From NCBI RefSeq assembly GCF_022640935.1, contig NZ_JALCCV010000014.1, positions 1 through 47,476 of the forward strand: a stretch of 47,476 bases of DNA, given 5' to 3'. The stretch's first letter is position 1. Each line of letters starts with the position of its first letter. The notes below the pieces were generated by a model. The model was not told the origin of the DNA. It searched no databases and was given only the letters and a program-made list of their open reading frames with translations. A program made the position numbers and the translations under genes. Source of the DNA: Bifidobacterium sp. (lineage in GTDB: Bacteria > Actinomycetota > Actinomycetes > Actinomycetales > Bifidobacteriaceae). This document shows positions 25,797 through 35,514 of this stretch, piece after piece.

Positions 25797-27338
25797 ATGA
25801 GCGATACCACGCAACTCGTACAGCTGTCCGCCGCCGAGCAGGCCGCCAGGATAAGGTCCGGCGAAGTATCCAGCCGTGAACTGGTCGAAGCCCACCTGTC
25901 CGTCATCGAATCCGCCGAGCCGAAAATCAACGCCTTCCTGCAAGTCTCCGGCGATGAGGCGCTTGCGCAGGCGGATGCTTTCGACGCCAAGCACGCCAAA
26001 GGCGATGCCGAAGGCCTGCCGGAGCTCGCCGGTGTGCCGATCGCGATCAAAGACATGATCGTGACCAAGGGCATCGTCACCACGGCTGCTTCGAAGATCC
26101 TCGAAGGCTGGGTGCCTCCTTATGACGCAACGGTCATCGAAAAGCTCAAGGCGGCTGGCATGCCGCTGCTGGGCAAGACGAATCTTGATGAATTCGCGCA
26201 GGGCTCCTCGACCGAGCATTCGGCCTATGGCCCTACGCACAACCCGTGGGACACCACGCGTGTTCCCGGCGGTTCGGGCGGCGGCTCGGCCTCGGCGGTG
26301 GCTTCGTTCGAGGCGCCGCTTGCTTTGGGCACCGACACGGGCGGCTCGATTCGCCAGCCTGGTTCATTGACCGGAACCGTGGGCGTGAAGCCGACGTATG
26401 GCGCTGTGTCGCGCTTCGGCGCAATCGCCATGGCCAGCTCGCTCGACCAGATCGGCCCCGTTTCGCGCACGGTGCTTGACGCGGCGCTGCTGCAAGAAGT
26501 CATCGGCGGCTACGATGAACGCGATTCCACCTCTATCCCGATGCCGGTGGCGCCAATGGCCGCAGCCGCGCGCGAAGGTGCGAAACGCGACCTGCACGGC
26601 ATGAAGGTCGGCTTGATCAAGGAGCTTGGCGGCGACGGCTACCAGCCCGGCGTCCAGGCACTCTTCGAGGAATCGGTGAAGCTGCTCGAAGACATGGGCG
26701 CGGAAGTCGTGGAGGTCTCCTGCCCGCGCTTGGAATACGCGCTCGGTGCCTATTACATCATCATGCCTTCCGAAGTTAGCTCGAACCTGGCTCGCTATGA
26801 CGGCATGCGCTACGGCCTGCGCGTCATGCCGGCCGATGGCGTGCCCCAAACCGCCGCCAATATGATGGCTGCCACGCGCGAAGCCGGTTTCGGCGACGAG
26901 GTCAAGCGGCGCATCATCTTGGGCACCTATGCGCTGTCTGCCGGGTACTACGACGCATGGTATGGCTCGGCGCAGAAGGTGCGCACCTTGGTTATCGAGG
27001 ACTTCAACAAAGCCTTCGAACAGGCAGATGTGCTCGTCTCCCCGACCTCGCCCAGCACGGCCTTCAAATTCGGCGAGAAAATGGACGATCCGCTGGCCAT
27101 GTATATGAACGATATCGCGACGATTCCCGCAAACCTCGCCGGCACCCCCGCCATGAGCATTCCAGCGGGATTGAGCGACGACGGCCTGCCGGTCGGCTTC
27201 CAGCTCATCGCGCCGCAGAAGCGCGACGACCTGCTCTACAAGCCCGCTGCCGCGCTCGAAGCGGCCTTGGAAGAGCGCTGGAACGGCCCGATCTGGCGTT
27301 CGATGAACGCCTCCTGGCTCGAAACTGCCGCGAATTAA
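25797..27338 (+). CDS. gatA: Glu-tRNA(Gln) amidotransferase subunit A
   Basis: The 513-aa product starts at ATG 25797 with GGGGGAGGAG upstream inside gatC. The amidase-signature Ser-cisSer-Lys triad is intact: Lys85 (IAIKDMIV), Ser160 ([10 protein letters not shown]) and Ser184 (DTGGSIRQP). The spacing of 75 and 24 is the same as in Staphylococcus aureus GatA. It hydrolyses glutamine and feeds ammonia to GatB for converting Glu-tRNA(Gln), and possibly Asp-tRNA(Asn), to the correct aminoacyl-tRNA. Confidence 0.97.
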   Translation: MSDTTQLVQLSAAEQAARIRSGEVSSRELVEAHLSVIESAEPKINAFLQVSGDEALAQADAFDAKHAKGDAEGLPELAGVPIAIKDMIVTKGIVTTAASKILEGWVPPYDATVIEKLKAAGMPLLGKTNLDEFAQGSSTEHSAYGPTHNPWDTTRVPGGSGGGSASAVASFEAPLALGTDTGGSIRQPGSLTGTVGVKPTYGAVSRFGAIAMASSLDQIGPVSRTVLDAALLQEVIGGYDERDSTSIPMPVAPMAAAAREGAKRDLHGMKVGLIKELGGDGYQPGVQALFEESVKLLEDMGAEVVEVSCPRLEYALGAYYIIMPSEVSSNLARYDGMRYGLRVMPADGVPQTAANMMAATREAGFGDEVKRRIILGTYALSAGYYDAWYGSAQKVRTLVIEDFNKAFEQADVLVSPTSPSTAFKFGEKMDDPLAMYMNDIATIPANLAGTPAMSIPAGLSDDGLPVGFQLIAPQKRDDLLYKPAAALEAALEERWNGPIWRSMNASWLETAAN

Positions 27339-27359
27339 CGCATCGGAAGGAATGAAATC

Positions 27360-28859
27360 ATGGCTGAGAAACTGATGAAATACGCCGATGCCGTCGCCAA
27401 GTTCGACCCGGTATTCGGACTCGAAACGCACGTCGAGCTAAGTACCAACACCAAGCTGTTCTGCCCGGCGCATATCGAATTCGGCGGTGAGCCGAACACG
27501 CAGCTCACCCCGGTGAGCCTGGGGCTGCCCGGCTCGCTGCCGGTGGTCAACAAGACCGCGATCGATTACGCGATCAAGCTCGGACTGGCGTTGCACTGCG
27601 ACATCGCCGAATGGAGCCAGTTCGCCCGCAAGAACTACTTCTACCCCGATATGCCGCGCGACTATCAGATCTCGCAGTATGACAAGCCGCTGAACGGCGA
27701 AGGCTATCTCGACGTCGAGCTGGAAGACGGCACGATGTTCCATGTGCCGATCGAGCGTGCGCACGTCGAGGATGACGCAGGCAAGAACACCCATGTGGGC
27801 GGAGCCGACGGCCGCATCGAAGGCGCCGACCATTCGCTGGTCGATTACAACCGCGCCGGAGTGCCGCTGATCGAGATCGTCACCAAGCCCATCGAAGGTG
27901 CAGGGGCGCGCGCGCCGGAAATCGCCGGGGCGTACGTCCGGGCTATTCGTGACATCGTGCGTGCGCTGAATATTTCGCACGCCCGCATGGAACAGGGCAA
28001 TATGCGCGCCGATGTCAATATTTCGCTGCGCCGCAGCCCAGACGATCCGCTGGGGACCCGCTCCGAGACCAAGAACGTCAACTCCTTCCGCGGCATTGAG
28101 AAGACCATCCAGTACGAGATCCGCCGGCAGGCCGCGATTTTGAACGAAGGCGGGGAGATTCTGCAGGAGACCCGCCATTGGGACGAGGCTTCGCAGTCCA
28201 CTGCCGGCGGCCGTGTCAAATCGGATGCCGACGATTACCGCTACTTCCCTGACCCCGATCTGGTCATGGTGCATGTCACCAAGGAGCATATCGCGCAGAT
28301 GCAGGCCCAAATGCCTGAGATGCCGCGCGCACGCCGCAACCGCCTGCAGGCGGAATGGGGCTTCAACGACATCGAGATGCGCGATGTGCTCAACGCCGAC
28401 GCGCTCGATCTCATTGAGGCGACCATCAAGGCCGGCGCCACCGCCGGCGGCGCGCGCAAGTGGTGGCTCGGCGAATTGAGCCGCGAGGCCAATGCTCGCA
28501 GCGTGTCGCTCGAAGAGCTGCCGATCAGCCCGGAAGACATCGCTGCGGTCGAGCAGCTCGTCGCCGACGGCAAACTCAACGACAAACTTGCCAAGCAGAC
28601 CATATCCGGCGTGCTCGCCGGCGAGGGCGCTCCGGCCGAAGTCGTCAAGCGGCACGGCTATCAGGTGGTGTCGGATGACGGCGCGCTGGATGCTGCGGTA
28701 ATCGAGGCGATGAAAGCCAATCCCGATGTCGTCGAAAAGCTCAAGAGCGGCAACATGAAGCCGATGGGAGCGCTCATCGGCGCGGTGATGAGGGCCACCA
28801 AGGGCCAGGCCGATGCGAAGGCAGTCACCAAGATCGTCATGGCGCAGCTCAAGGGCTGA
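27360..28859 (+). CDS. gatB: Glu-tRNA(Gln) amidotransferase subunit B
   Basis: The 499-aa product lies 21 bases after gatA with GGAAGGAATG before the ATG. It has the kinase-like core with [57 protein letters not shown] and [18 protein letters not shown]-terminal YqeY-like tail domain ([37 protein letters not shown]) binds the tRNA. It phosphorylates the misacylated Glu-tRNA and transfers ammonia from GatA. A large inverted repeat after the stop probably ends the operon. Confidence 0.97.
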   Translation: MAEKLMKYADAVAKFDPVFGLETHVELSTNTKLFCPAHIEFGGEPNTQLTPVSLGLPGSLPVVNKTAIDYAIKLGLALHCDIAEWSQFARKNYFYPDMPRDYQISQYDKPLNGEGYLDVELEDGTMFHVPIERAHVEDDAGKNTHVGGADGRIEGADHSLVDYNRAGVPLIEIVTKPIEGAGARAPEIAGAYVRAIRDIVRALNISHARMEQGNMRADVNISLRRSPDDPLGTRSETKNVNSFRGIEKTIQYEIRRQAAILNEGGEILQETRHWDEASQSTAGGRVKSDADDYRYFPDPDLVMVHVTKEHIAQMQAQMPEMPRARRNRLQAEWGFNDIEMRDVLNADALDLIEATIKAGATAGGARKWWLGELSREANARSVSLEELPISPEDIAAVEQLVADGKLNDKLAKQTISGVLAGEGAPAEVVKRHGYQVVSDDGALDAAVIEAMKANPDVVEKLKSGNMKPMGALIGAVMRATKGQADAKAVTKIVMAQLKG

Positions 28860-28874
28860 GCATCAAACCGAAAG

Positions 28875-28941
28875 AACGGGCCTGCCTTGTTCGCATCGGC
28901 GCAGAGGCGTGGCCCCGGTGCGAACAGGACCGGGCCCGTTT
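28875..28941 (+). terminator. Large imperfect hairpin after gatB
   Basis: AACGGGCC (28875-28882) pairs with GGCCCGTT (28933-28940). Inside, TGTTCGCATCGG (28889-28900) pairs almost fully with CCGGTGCGAACA (28915-28926). The combined stem-loop begins 15 bases after the gatB stop and is followed by short T-runs. Confidence 0.6.
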
Positions 28942-29242
28942 CGCCGTTTGGCCATTGCTTGTTCGCACGTTGCGAACCTTCCCGGGATTTTGTGATTTTC
29001 AGGTTCCGAGAAAGCCCATTTTCACCAAATTTTCCGGGAAATTCACAGCCTGGAGGCCGGGGCACACCGAGTCGGGGCATACAGGGTCCAAGTGCGCAGA
29101 GTCCGAGCTTACGGCATTCGCCCACATGACATCCGGTTTTGCCCAGCCAGGCGTCATCATTCAGCGCACACACTGGATTCCCGCAGTACGGCGAGTACCA
29201 TAGCTGTAAGTAGCGGTAACCGAAATTGAGGAACACAAGCGA
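28942..29242. other. Intergenic stretch with a second TTCGCA/TGCGAA palindrome
   Basis: About 300 bases without a gene. GTTCGCA-CGT-TGCGAAC at 28961-28977 repeats the core of the preceding terminator hairpin. CCCGGG..CCGGGAA elements flank an A/T-rich part at 28980-29042. Confidence 0.5.
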
Positions 29243-30532
29243 ATGTCAGTCAATGCTGCAAGCCCGTCGGACGGCACAGTGCCTCGCGCCCTGCCTGCGC
29301 GTCTTGTCATACCATCTATTCGCGGCGAAATGGTGCGGCTGCGGCCAGCGGCCATCGACGATCTGGAACGGCTCGACGAACTCAATGCGTTCCAAGACGC
29401 CTCCAAGATCACTGGCAAGGACTCCCAGTCCGAACGTGCAGCGGTGCATGCGTGGGTGCGCCGTTCGGACGCGTGGTCCCAAGGCTTGGCATCGAACGAG
29501 TCGGGAGTGGGTGATCCCGAATCCCGGCGCACCATTGCATGGGCGATTCTGACCGACACGCCGCACGCTGATGCCGATGCCGACGGCGGCGAAGCCAAGG
29601 CCAAAGCCAAGGATTGCGTCATCGGCATGATTTTCCTGATCGATATCGACGGCTGGGCGCGTTCGGCCCGCATCCAAGTGGTTCTGGGATGCGATTATCG
29701 CGGCCGCGGGTATTCGCGCGACGCCATGCCGCGCGTGATGACCTACGGTTTCGCGCCGCAACCCGTCGGGCTTGGCATGCACCGGATTTGGGTGGCTGTG
29801 CCGGAGAAGAACTCGCGGTCGCTTTCGGTCTACCAGTCGTTGGGATTCGTGCTCTCGGGAACATCTCGCGATGCGCTGTGGGATGTCGAAAACGGCAAAT
29901 ACCAGAACCTCCATGTACTGGATACCTTGGTGGACGAGTACGATCCGATCCGCTCGCTGGATGCATTCGGCATGCATGTGATCGAAGATAACCCAGGGGT
30001 GCGCGAGGCGTTGAGTGCGCGCGAGCACTCGATAGGCATCGAGCAGCATCGCAACGGCGCTTCGGGCGATGATGCAGCGGGCAAAACAGGCGAGACCGGT
30101 GGGGCGGCCAGGGCCCGCCAATCCGATTTGGCAGGAAAGTCGAGCACAGCGGACAACCCTGATGCTCGTCCGCTGAAGCGGCAGGCGACACGGCAACAGG
30201 TTTCGGAGACGGTATCGGGTCAGCCAGCAGCACAGCCGCAAGGCGAGCAGCCGGCTCAGAAAGTCGCCAGCGATACCGGCGCCGCTGACACGGCTGATGC
30301 TGCCGACGCACCCGGCGTCAGCGCAAACGGCGACGGCGGCAGTGATGGCGATAATAGTCTTGAATCCTTGGCCGGCGATCTGCAGCGCCGCGGCGAAGGA
30401 GCACAGCCTGCCGACGACGGCGCGCAGGAAGGCGGCTGGCCTTTCTCGGCATCAGGGCGCAAATCGTCCAAGCAGGCTTGGTGGCGCAGCTTGGGCCGCG
30501 GGCATAGGAACGGCAAGGAAGGCAATCAATGA
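29243..30532 (+). CDS. GNAT-family N-acetyltransferase with long disordered C-terminal tail
   Basis: The product is 429 aa, but only residues about 25-250 form the acetyltransferase. Beta-strand 1 is GEMVRLRPAAIDDLERL, and the acetyl-CoA loop is DYRGRGYSRDAM (about 151-162). HRIWVAVPEKNSRSLSVYQSLGFVLSGTSRDAL gives the Asn and Tyr-containing C-terminal half. It resembles RimJ/RimL-type ribosomal-protein or small-molecule acetyltransferases; the substrate is not known. An Ala/Asp/Lys loop (HADADADGGEAKAKAKD, 109-124) and a tail from about 255 to 429, rich in Ala, Asp, Gln and Gly and ending WWRSLGRGHRNGKEG, are predicted to be unstructured. Its stop overlaps the next start by four bases. Confidence 0.83.
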   Translation: MSVNAASPSDGTVPRALPARLVIPSIRGEMVRLRPAAIDDLERLDELNAFQDASKITGKDSQSERAAVHAWVRRSDAWSQGLASNESGVGDPESRRTIAWAILTDTPHADADADGGEAKAKAKDCVIGMIFLIDIDGWARSARIQVVLGCDYRGRGYSRDAMPRVMTYGFAPQPVGLGMHRIWVAVPEKNSRSLSVYQSLGFVLSGTSRDALWDVENGKYQNLHVLDTLVDEYDPIRSLDAFGMHVIEDNPGVREALSAREHSIGIEQHRNGASGDDAAGKTGETGGAARARQSDLAGKSSTADNPDARPLKRQATRQQVSETVSGQPAAQPQGEQPAQKVASDTGAADTADAADAPGVSANGDGGSDGDNSLESLAGDLQRRGEGAQPADDGAQEGGWPFSASGRKSSKQAWWRSLGRGHRNGKEGNQ

Positions 30533-30843
30533 GCGCCGAGGATCTCGATAATTACGAAACCGACGCTGAGCTTTCGCTCTACAAGGAATACCGCGATGTC
30601 ATCAAGCTGTTCACCTACGTAGTGGAGACCGAACGGCGCTTCTACCTGGCGAACAAGGTCGATTTCAACGTGCGTTCGGCCGGGCAGGACGTGTATTTCG
30701 ACGTCCAGCTCACTGATGCGTGGGTATGGGACGTCTACCGCTCCTCGCGGTTCGTCAAGAATGTGCGCATCGTCACATTCAAAGACGTAAACGTGGAGGA
30801 GGTCCAGAAATCGGATATTGACATCCCTGATTCTCTCGATTGA
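30529..30843 (+). CDS. DUF2469 family protein
   Basis: The 104-aa acidic protein has the conserved actinobacterial DUF2469 pattern: MSAEDLDNYETDAELSLYKEYRDVIKLFTYVVETERRFYLANKVD, then a beta-rich end. The function is unknown; in many actinobacteria the gene lies near rnhB and lepB. Here it overlaps the GNAT gene (ATGA), so the two are translationally coupled. Confidence 0.88.
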   Translation: MSAEDLDNYETDAELSLYKEYRDVIKLFTYVVETERRFYLANKVDFNVRSAGQDVYFDVQLTDAWVWDVYRSSRFVKNVRIVTFKDVNVEEVQKSDIDIPDSLD

Positions 30844-31040
30844 ACATGGCTCTTGATCGAGCGCTGCGTTTGATTGAGCAAGCGCTTGCGACTTGTGCCC
30901 ACCCGGGGTCTTGGCGTGATGCGCGCAGCTCGCAGGAAGCGCACAGATGCGGCGCATTCGTGCATGTTTGCCGGTTTGCGCGGCATGGCGGGCCGCATCG
31001 GGTATAGTATGAACGATTTATTTGCTTATAGGAGGTCAAT

Positions 31041-32762
31041 GTGACGCAGAAGGAATCCATCGTGATCATCGGCGGAGGTCCCGCCGGCCTTACTGCCGCT
31101 TGGGAATTTGTCAAGGACGGCGGCGCCGGGCACTATGACGTGACGGTGCTGGAGGCAACGAAGGAATTCGGCGGCATCTCGCGCACGGTCAAGCACAACG
31201 GCAACCGCATGGATATCGGTGGCCACCGCTTCTTCTCCAAAGACGACCGGATCATGGACTGGTGGAAGAACATCCTGCCGCTGCAAGGCGCGCCGTCCTA
31301 CGACGACAAGAAGCTCGGGCGGCATCACGATCTGGAGTCTGGCGGCCCGGATCCGGAGCTCACGGACAAGGTCATGCTCAAACGCCACCGCGTCTCGCGC
31401 ATATTCTGGAATCATCATTTCCTTGATTACCCGATCTCGCTGACGCCCGGGCTGCTCAAGGCGCTCGGCTTCAAACTCACGATGGAGGTCGGGTTCAGCT
31501 ACCTGCATTCGATGTTCAGCAAACTGCCGGAAGATAATCTCGAGAACTTTTACATCAATCGCTTTGGCCGCAAGCTGTACTCGATGTTCTTCGAAGGCTA
31601 TACAGCGAAGGTGTGGGGCCGCCCGCCCAAGGAGATTTCTTCGGATTGGGGCGCGCAGCGCGTCAAGGGCCTCGACGTGGTCGCCGTGCTCAAGAACGCC
31701 GTGCTCAAGATGATGCCGAAGAAGCGCGACAGCAGCCAGGTCGAGACTTCTCTGATCGAAGAGTTCTGGTATCCCAAGCTCGGCCCGGGCCAGTTGTGGG
31801 AGACCGTGGAGTCGCAATGCGTCGAGAACGGCGCCAAGGTCGTCACGGACGCGCGCGTGCGCGAGATCCGCCAGAAGAACGGCAAGATCGCCTCGGTGGT
31901 TTATGTCGATTCGGCGGGCAAGAGCACCGAGATCAAGGCCGACCAATTCATCTCGTCGATGCCGATCAAAGACTTGGTCAATGCATTGGCCGAAGGACCA
32001 GTCCCCGGCAATGCCAGGAGGACCCGCAAATCAACGGAGTCCGCAGAATCTGCGAAGAAGACCGATATCGCTGAAACCATTGATTCCGGCAAAGGCGGCG
32101 CTGCCGAAGCCGTTCAGCCCAAAGCCGTTGCCAAGGCCGTCCCTGAAGATATGATCCATGTCGCCAACGGCTTGCCGTACCGCGATTTCGTGACCATCGG
32201 TCTGCTCGTCAAGCACTTGCGCATCAAGAACACCACCGACATCCCCACCTTGGGAAGCCCGCAGATTGTGCCGGATTGCTGGATCTACGTGCAGGACCCG
32301 GGCTACAAGGTCGGGCGCGTGCAGATCTTCAACAACTGGAGCCCATACCTGGTCAAGGACGTCGACGACACGGTATGGGTCGGACTCGAATACTTCTGCC
32401 AGGAAAATGACGACTTCTGGAATATGAGCGACGAGGACGCCACCAAGTTTGCCATCAGGGAACTCACCCGCATGCGCTTGATCAACGGTCCGCAGGATGT
32501 GCTCGACTCGCATCGCGAACGCGTCCAGAAGGCGTATCCGGCGTACTTCGACACCTACGCGCAAATGCCCGAGCTGGTCGAGTACCTTGATTCCTTTGGC
32601 AACCTGTACTGCGTGGGCCGCAATGGCCAGCACCGCTACAACAACCAGGACCACTCGATGGCCAGCGCCATCGAGGCCGTCGGCAACATAAGGTCCGGCA
32701 AAACCTCGAAACGCAATGTGTGGTCGGTGAACACCGAAAAGTCCTATCACGAGAAGAAGTAG
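31041..32762 (+). CDS. FAD-dependent amine-oxidase/protoporphyrinogen-oxidase-like protein
   Basis: The 573-aa product starts at GTG 31041 behind AGGAGGT. The N-terminal Rossmann motif [17 protein letters not shown] (7-23) with [17 protein letters not shown] binds [18 protein letters not shown] and a C-terminal [12 protein letters not shown] close the FAD site. The overall plan matches NAD(P)/FAD-dependent oxidoreductases of the UDP-galactopyranose mutase or flavin amine oxidase group often found in cell-envelope glycan loci. Haem synthesis genes are not near, so true HemG/HemY activity is unlikely. Residues about 321-369 are a low-complexity Lys/Ala/Ser/Glu insertion between two substrate-domain strands. 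A TATAGT -10-like box lies at 31003-31008. Confidence 0.8.
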   Translation: MTQKESIVIIGGGPAGLTAAWEFVKDGGAGHYDVTVLEATKEFGGISRTVKHNGNRMDIGGHRFFSKDDRIMDWWKNILPLQGAPSYDDKKLGRHHDLESGGPDPELTDKVMLKRHRVSRIFWNHHFLDYPISLTPGLLKALGFKLTMEVGFSYLHSMFSKLPEDNLENFYINRFGRKLYSMFFEGYTAKVWGRPPKEISSDWGAQRVKGLDVVAVLKNAVLKMMPKKRDSSQVETSLIEEFWYPKLGPGQLWETVESQCVENGAKVVTDARVREIRQKNGKIASVVYVDSAGKSTEIKADQFISSMPIKDLVNALAEGPVPGNARRTRKSTESAESAKKTDIAETIDSGKGGAAEAVQPKAVAKAVPEDMIHVANGLPYRDFVTIGLLVKHLRIKNTTDIPTLGSPQIVPDCWIYVQDPGYKVGRVQIFNNWSPYLVKDVDDTVWVGLEYFCQENDDFWNMSDEDATKFAIRELTRMRLINGPQDVLDSHRERVQKAYPAYFDTYAQMPELVEYLDSFGNLYCVGRNGQHRYNNQDHSMASAIEAVGNIRSGKTSKRNVWSVNTEKSYHEKK

Positions 32763-33240
32763 CGGAGCATGTGGCCGTGCCGTGCGGGCCACATCGGCTA
32801 CTGTCGGCGAGTTGCGCAGGGCGAACAGGGAATGCCAATCATGCCAATGACCCGGGAGGCTGCCGCAACCCGTCGATACCGCCGCAACCCCCGCATTCTT
32901 CCTATCCGGATGCGGGCATTGTGATGTCTGGCAGCCGCGAAACATCGCGAGTCCCGCATTACCCACGTGGTTTGTACGTGTTGGATGATGCCCGACCGAG
33001 TTCAGACATCGCAACCCCCGCACGAAGCCCTTTGCAGCGCGCAAAAATGTGCCGCGCTGAAGGGTGGATCGCACTGTGGCGATGAACACCTTGTTTGCGT
33101 TGGTCGATGCTGCGTTGTACAGTAAACGGAGTCCGGCAGCCGATTGCGATGGTGCCGGGCGTTCATAGCGGTTTTTACCGCATCTTTTTCGTACAGCTCC
33201 CAGGCAGTGTGCCGAACGGAGCCAAGGAAAGGCAACACCA
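32763..33240 (+). promoter_or_regulatory. Long leader/promoter region of rho
   Basis: The 478 bases before rho hold no gene. A CCCGCAT/ATGCGGG hairpin (32890-32916) may end the oxidoreductase transcript. A fair sigma-A-type promoter is TTGCGT (33095-33100), 17 bases, TACAGT (33118-33123). In the resulting leader, GCGGT-TTTT-ACCGC (33168-33181) is followed by ATCTTTTT, an attenuator-like arrangement. The ribosome binding site AAGGAAAGG is just before GTG 33241. Confidence 0.5.
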
Positions 33241-35286
33241 GTGGCAACAAGCCAGAATATTGAGGATATGAAGCTGCCTGAGCTCAAGGAGCTCGCCAAG
33301 CAAATGGGACTTCGGGGTACGTCGACGATGCGTAAACCCCAACTGCTCGCCACGTTGCAGGCGGCTCGCTCAGGCGGACAGGCGCCCGAGGGCGTCAGCG
33401 TGCACACGCCAGGAAAAACGCGGCAGACCAGAAAGGCCGCAGCAGGGCAGTCGGCAGCGGCCGCGCCTTTGACGGGAACAACATCGGCGCCGGCGGCGCC
33501 GCAAGACGCCACCGGGACAGCTGCCACGCCGCAGCAAGGCCAAACGACAGCAGCTCGCGAACAGACACCGTTCGCCGCGGCGGTGTTCGGCGATGGCAGG
33601 AACAGCATAGAGGGGCCGAATCACGGTGAAGTGAAAAGCGGCGAGGGCGACTCTTCAGAAGGCGAGAAGCGGGTGATCCGACGTTCCCTCACCCATGCGC
33701 GCAACGCAAAGCGTCAAGGGCCGCAAGACGACGAGACGAATCTGCTCGACGAATTGGACATCAAACTTCCCGATGCGAAGCGCAGTGACGAGCCCCGTGG
33801 ACGCAAGCGACGCGAACAACCCCAATACGATTCCGACCAGACGCGTCGTCGCCGTCGCGCCACAACGCAGAATACGGAACACGAGTCGCCCGAGGTGCGC
33901 GATCTCGACGACATTCTCGCCGTGCTGCCCGAGCAGGGTCGCGGTGCCGATACTCAGGAGTCGTCAGAGCCGCAGGAGCACGAATTCGTTCGTCGCACCC
34001 GTGTGCGCGACCGCAATGACCGCAATGACCGCAACAATGGTAATGGCTCGGATCGTCGCCAGCGCCATATGCGCGGCCGCGAGCGTGATTTCGACAACAA
34101 TCGCGAAGATCGTGAAGAGCACCGCGACAATCGCCATGACGAGGCTCAGGATGATCTCGTGCCGGTCGCCGGCATCGTCGATGTGCTCGATTCCTACGCC
34201 TTTGTGCGCACATCGGGCTACCTGCCCGGTCCCAACGACGTCTATGTCTCTATGGGCCAGGTCAAAAAGTATGGCTTGCGTAAGGGCGATGCGGTGCACG
34301 GCTCGATCCGGCCGCCGCGCGAAGGCGACCGCCGCAATCAGCGGCAGAAGTTCGTGCCGTTGCAATCGATCGATACCATTAACGGCGGCGGCATCGAGGA
34401 CTCCGTCAACCGTCCGCACTTCTCCAAGCTCACCCCGCTGTATCCGCAGGAGCGGCTCAGGCAAGAGACTACGCCCAATCGTTTGACTGGCCGGCTTATC
34501 GACATCGTCGCGCCGATCGGCAAGGGCCAGCGCGGTCTGATCGTCTCCCCGCCGAAAGCCGGCAAGACGATCACGCTGCAGAATATCGCCAATTCGATAG
34601 CGACGAACAATCCTGAGGTCCACCTCATGGTCGTGCTCGTGGACGAACGCCCTGAAGAGGTCACCGATATGGAGCGCACGGTGCAGGGCGAGGTCATCTC
34701 CTCGACCTTCGATCGCCCGGCTTCGGATCACACCACGGTCGCCGAGCTGGCGATCGAACGCGCCAAGCGCCTGGTGGAACTTGGCCAGGATGTGGTCGTG
34801 CTGCTTGATTCCATGACCCGTTTGGCCCGTGCCTATAACATTTCCGCCCCGGCCTCCGGCCGAATCCTGTCCGGCGGCGTCGATGCGCAGGCCCTGTACC
34901 CGCCCAAGAGGTTCTTCGGCGCGGCGCGCAACATTGAAAATGGCGGCTCGCTGACCATCATCTCCTCGGCGCTAGTGGAAACAGGCTCAAAGATGGACGA
35001 GGTCATCTTCGAAGAATTCAAGGGCACCGGCAACATGGAGCTGCGACTGAGCCGCGAGCTGGCCGACAAGCGGCTCTTCCCGGCCATCGACATCAACGCT
35101 TCCGGCACGCGCCGCGAAGAGCTGATCACCGCCAGCGACGAGCTGCCGATCATCTATCGTCTGCGCAGGCTGCTCGGCGGGCTCGAGCCCGAGCAGGCAT
35201 ATCAGACCTTGGTGCCGCGTCTGAAGAAAACCGCCGCCAATCGCGATTTTCTCACTGCGATCATCCATCAGAGCGGTTTGAACTAG
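33241..35286 (+). CDS. rho: Transcription termination factor Rho with long N-terminal extension
   Basis: The 681-aa product compares with about 420 aa for E. coli Rho. An N-terminal SAP-like helix pair (MKLPELKELAKQMGLRGTSTMRKPQLLATLQ, about 10-40) is followed by about 260 residues of low complexity. That part includes acidic and Arg/Asp/Asn-rich repeats (RNDRNDRNNGNGSDRRQRH). The conserved RNA-binding OSB fold starts near 306 (VPVAGIVDVLDSYAFVRTSGYLPGPNDVYVS). The ATPase has Walker A SPPKAGKT (436-443), Walker B DVVVLLDSMTRLARAYN, the Q-loop and the R-loop. Actinobacterial Rho proteins (Micrococcus, Mycobacterium) are known to carry such RNA-binding extensions suited to GC-rich transcripts. 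Confidence 0.97.
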   Translation: MATSQNIEDMKLPELKELAKQMGLRGTSTMRKPQLLATLQAARSGGQAPEGVSVHTPGKTRQTRKAAAGQSAAAAPLTGTTSAPAAPQDATGTAATPQQGQTTAAREQTPFAAAVFGDGRNSIEGPNHGEVKSGEGDSSEGEKRVIRRSLTHARNAKRQGPQDDETNLLDELDIKLPDAKRSDEPRGRKRREQPQYDSDQTRRRRRATTQNTEHESPEVRDLDDILAVLPEQGRGADTQESSEPQEHEFVRRTRVRDRNDRNDRNNGNGSDRRQRHMRGRERDFDNNREDREEHRDNRHDEAQDDLVPVAGIVDVLDSYAFVRTSGYLPGPNDVYVSMGQVKKYGLRKGDAVHGSIRPPREGDRRNQRQKFVPLQSIDTINGGGIEDSVNRPHFSKLTPLYPQERLRQETTPNRLTGRLIDIVAPIGKGQRGLIVSPPKAGKTITLQNIANSIATNNPEVHLMVVLVDERPEEVTDMERTVQGEVISSTFDRPASDHTTVAELAIERAKRLVELGQDVVVLLDSMTRLARAYNISAPASGRILSGGVDAQALYPPKRFFGAARNIENGGSLTIISSALVETGSKMDEVIFEEFKGTGNMELRLSRELADKRLFPAIDINASGTRREELITASDELPIIYRLRRLLGGLEPEQAYQTLVPRLKKTAANRDFLTAIIHQSGLN

Positions 35287-35394
35287 CCGAATTCTGGTCG
35301 TCAGCAGCTGCGCGCTGCATCCAGCGGGGTGCTTGGGCATGATTCGGCGCCGCCCATTGCATGAGTTCTGCCCCCCACGCACGTGGCGAGGTTC

Positions 35395-35426
35395 CGCCTA
35401 CCGGTTTTTGCAAAAGCCGGTAGGCG
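35395..35426. terminator. Bidirectional terminator between rho and the aminotransferase gene
   Basis: CGCCTACCGG (35395-35404) pairs perfectly with CCGGTAGGCG (35417-35426); the inner TTTT/AAAA can add pairs. It lies between two convergent genes, about 110 bases after rho and 90 bases after the minus-strand stop. Confidence 0.75.
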
Positions 35427-35514
35427 AGGAAAGACGCACGCAACGGCGAAGATGTTGTGCGGTATATGGCGTACCTCACACGCCGTGCGGGCCGGCAAGC
35501 CATAACCGGGCTGT

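Noticed and set aside
27438..28655. 405-aa minus-strand frame within gatB
   Set aside because: Shadow of the gatB coding sequence; long only because of GC bias.
32031..33608. 525-aa minus-strand frame covering the rho leader
   Set aside because: It overlaps the oxidoreductase and rho genes in antisense and shows no recognisable domain.
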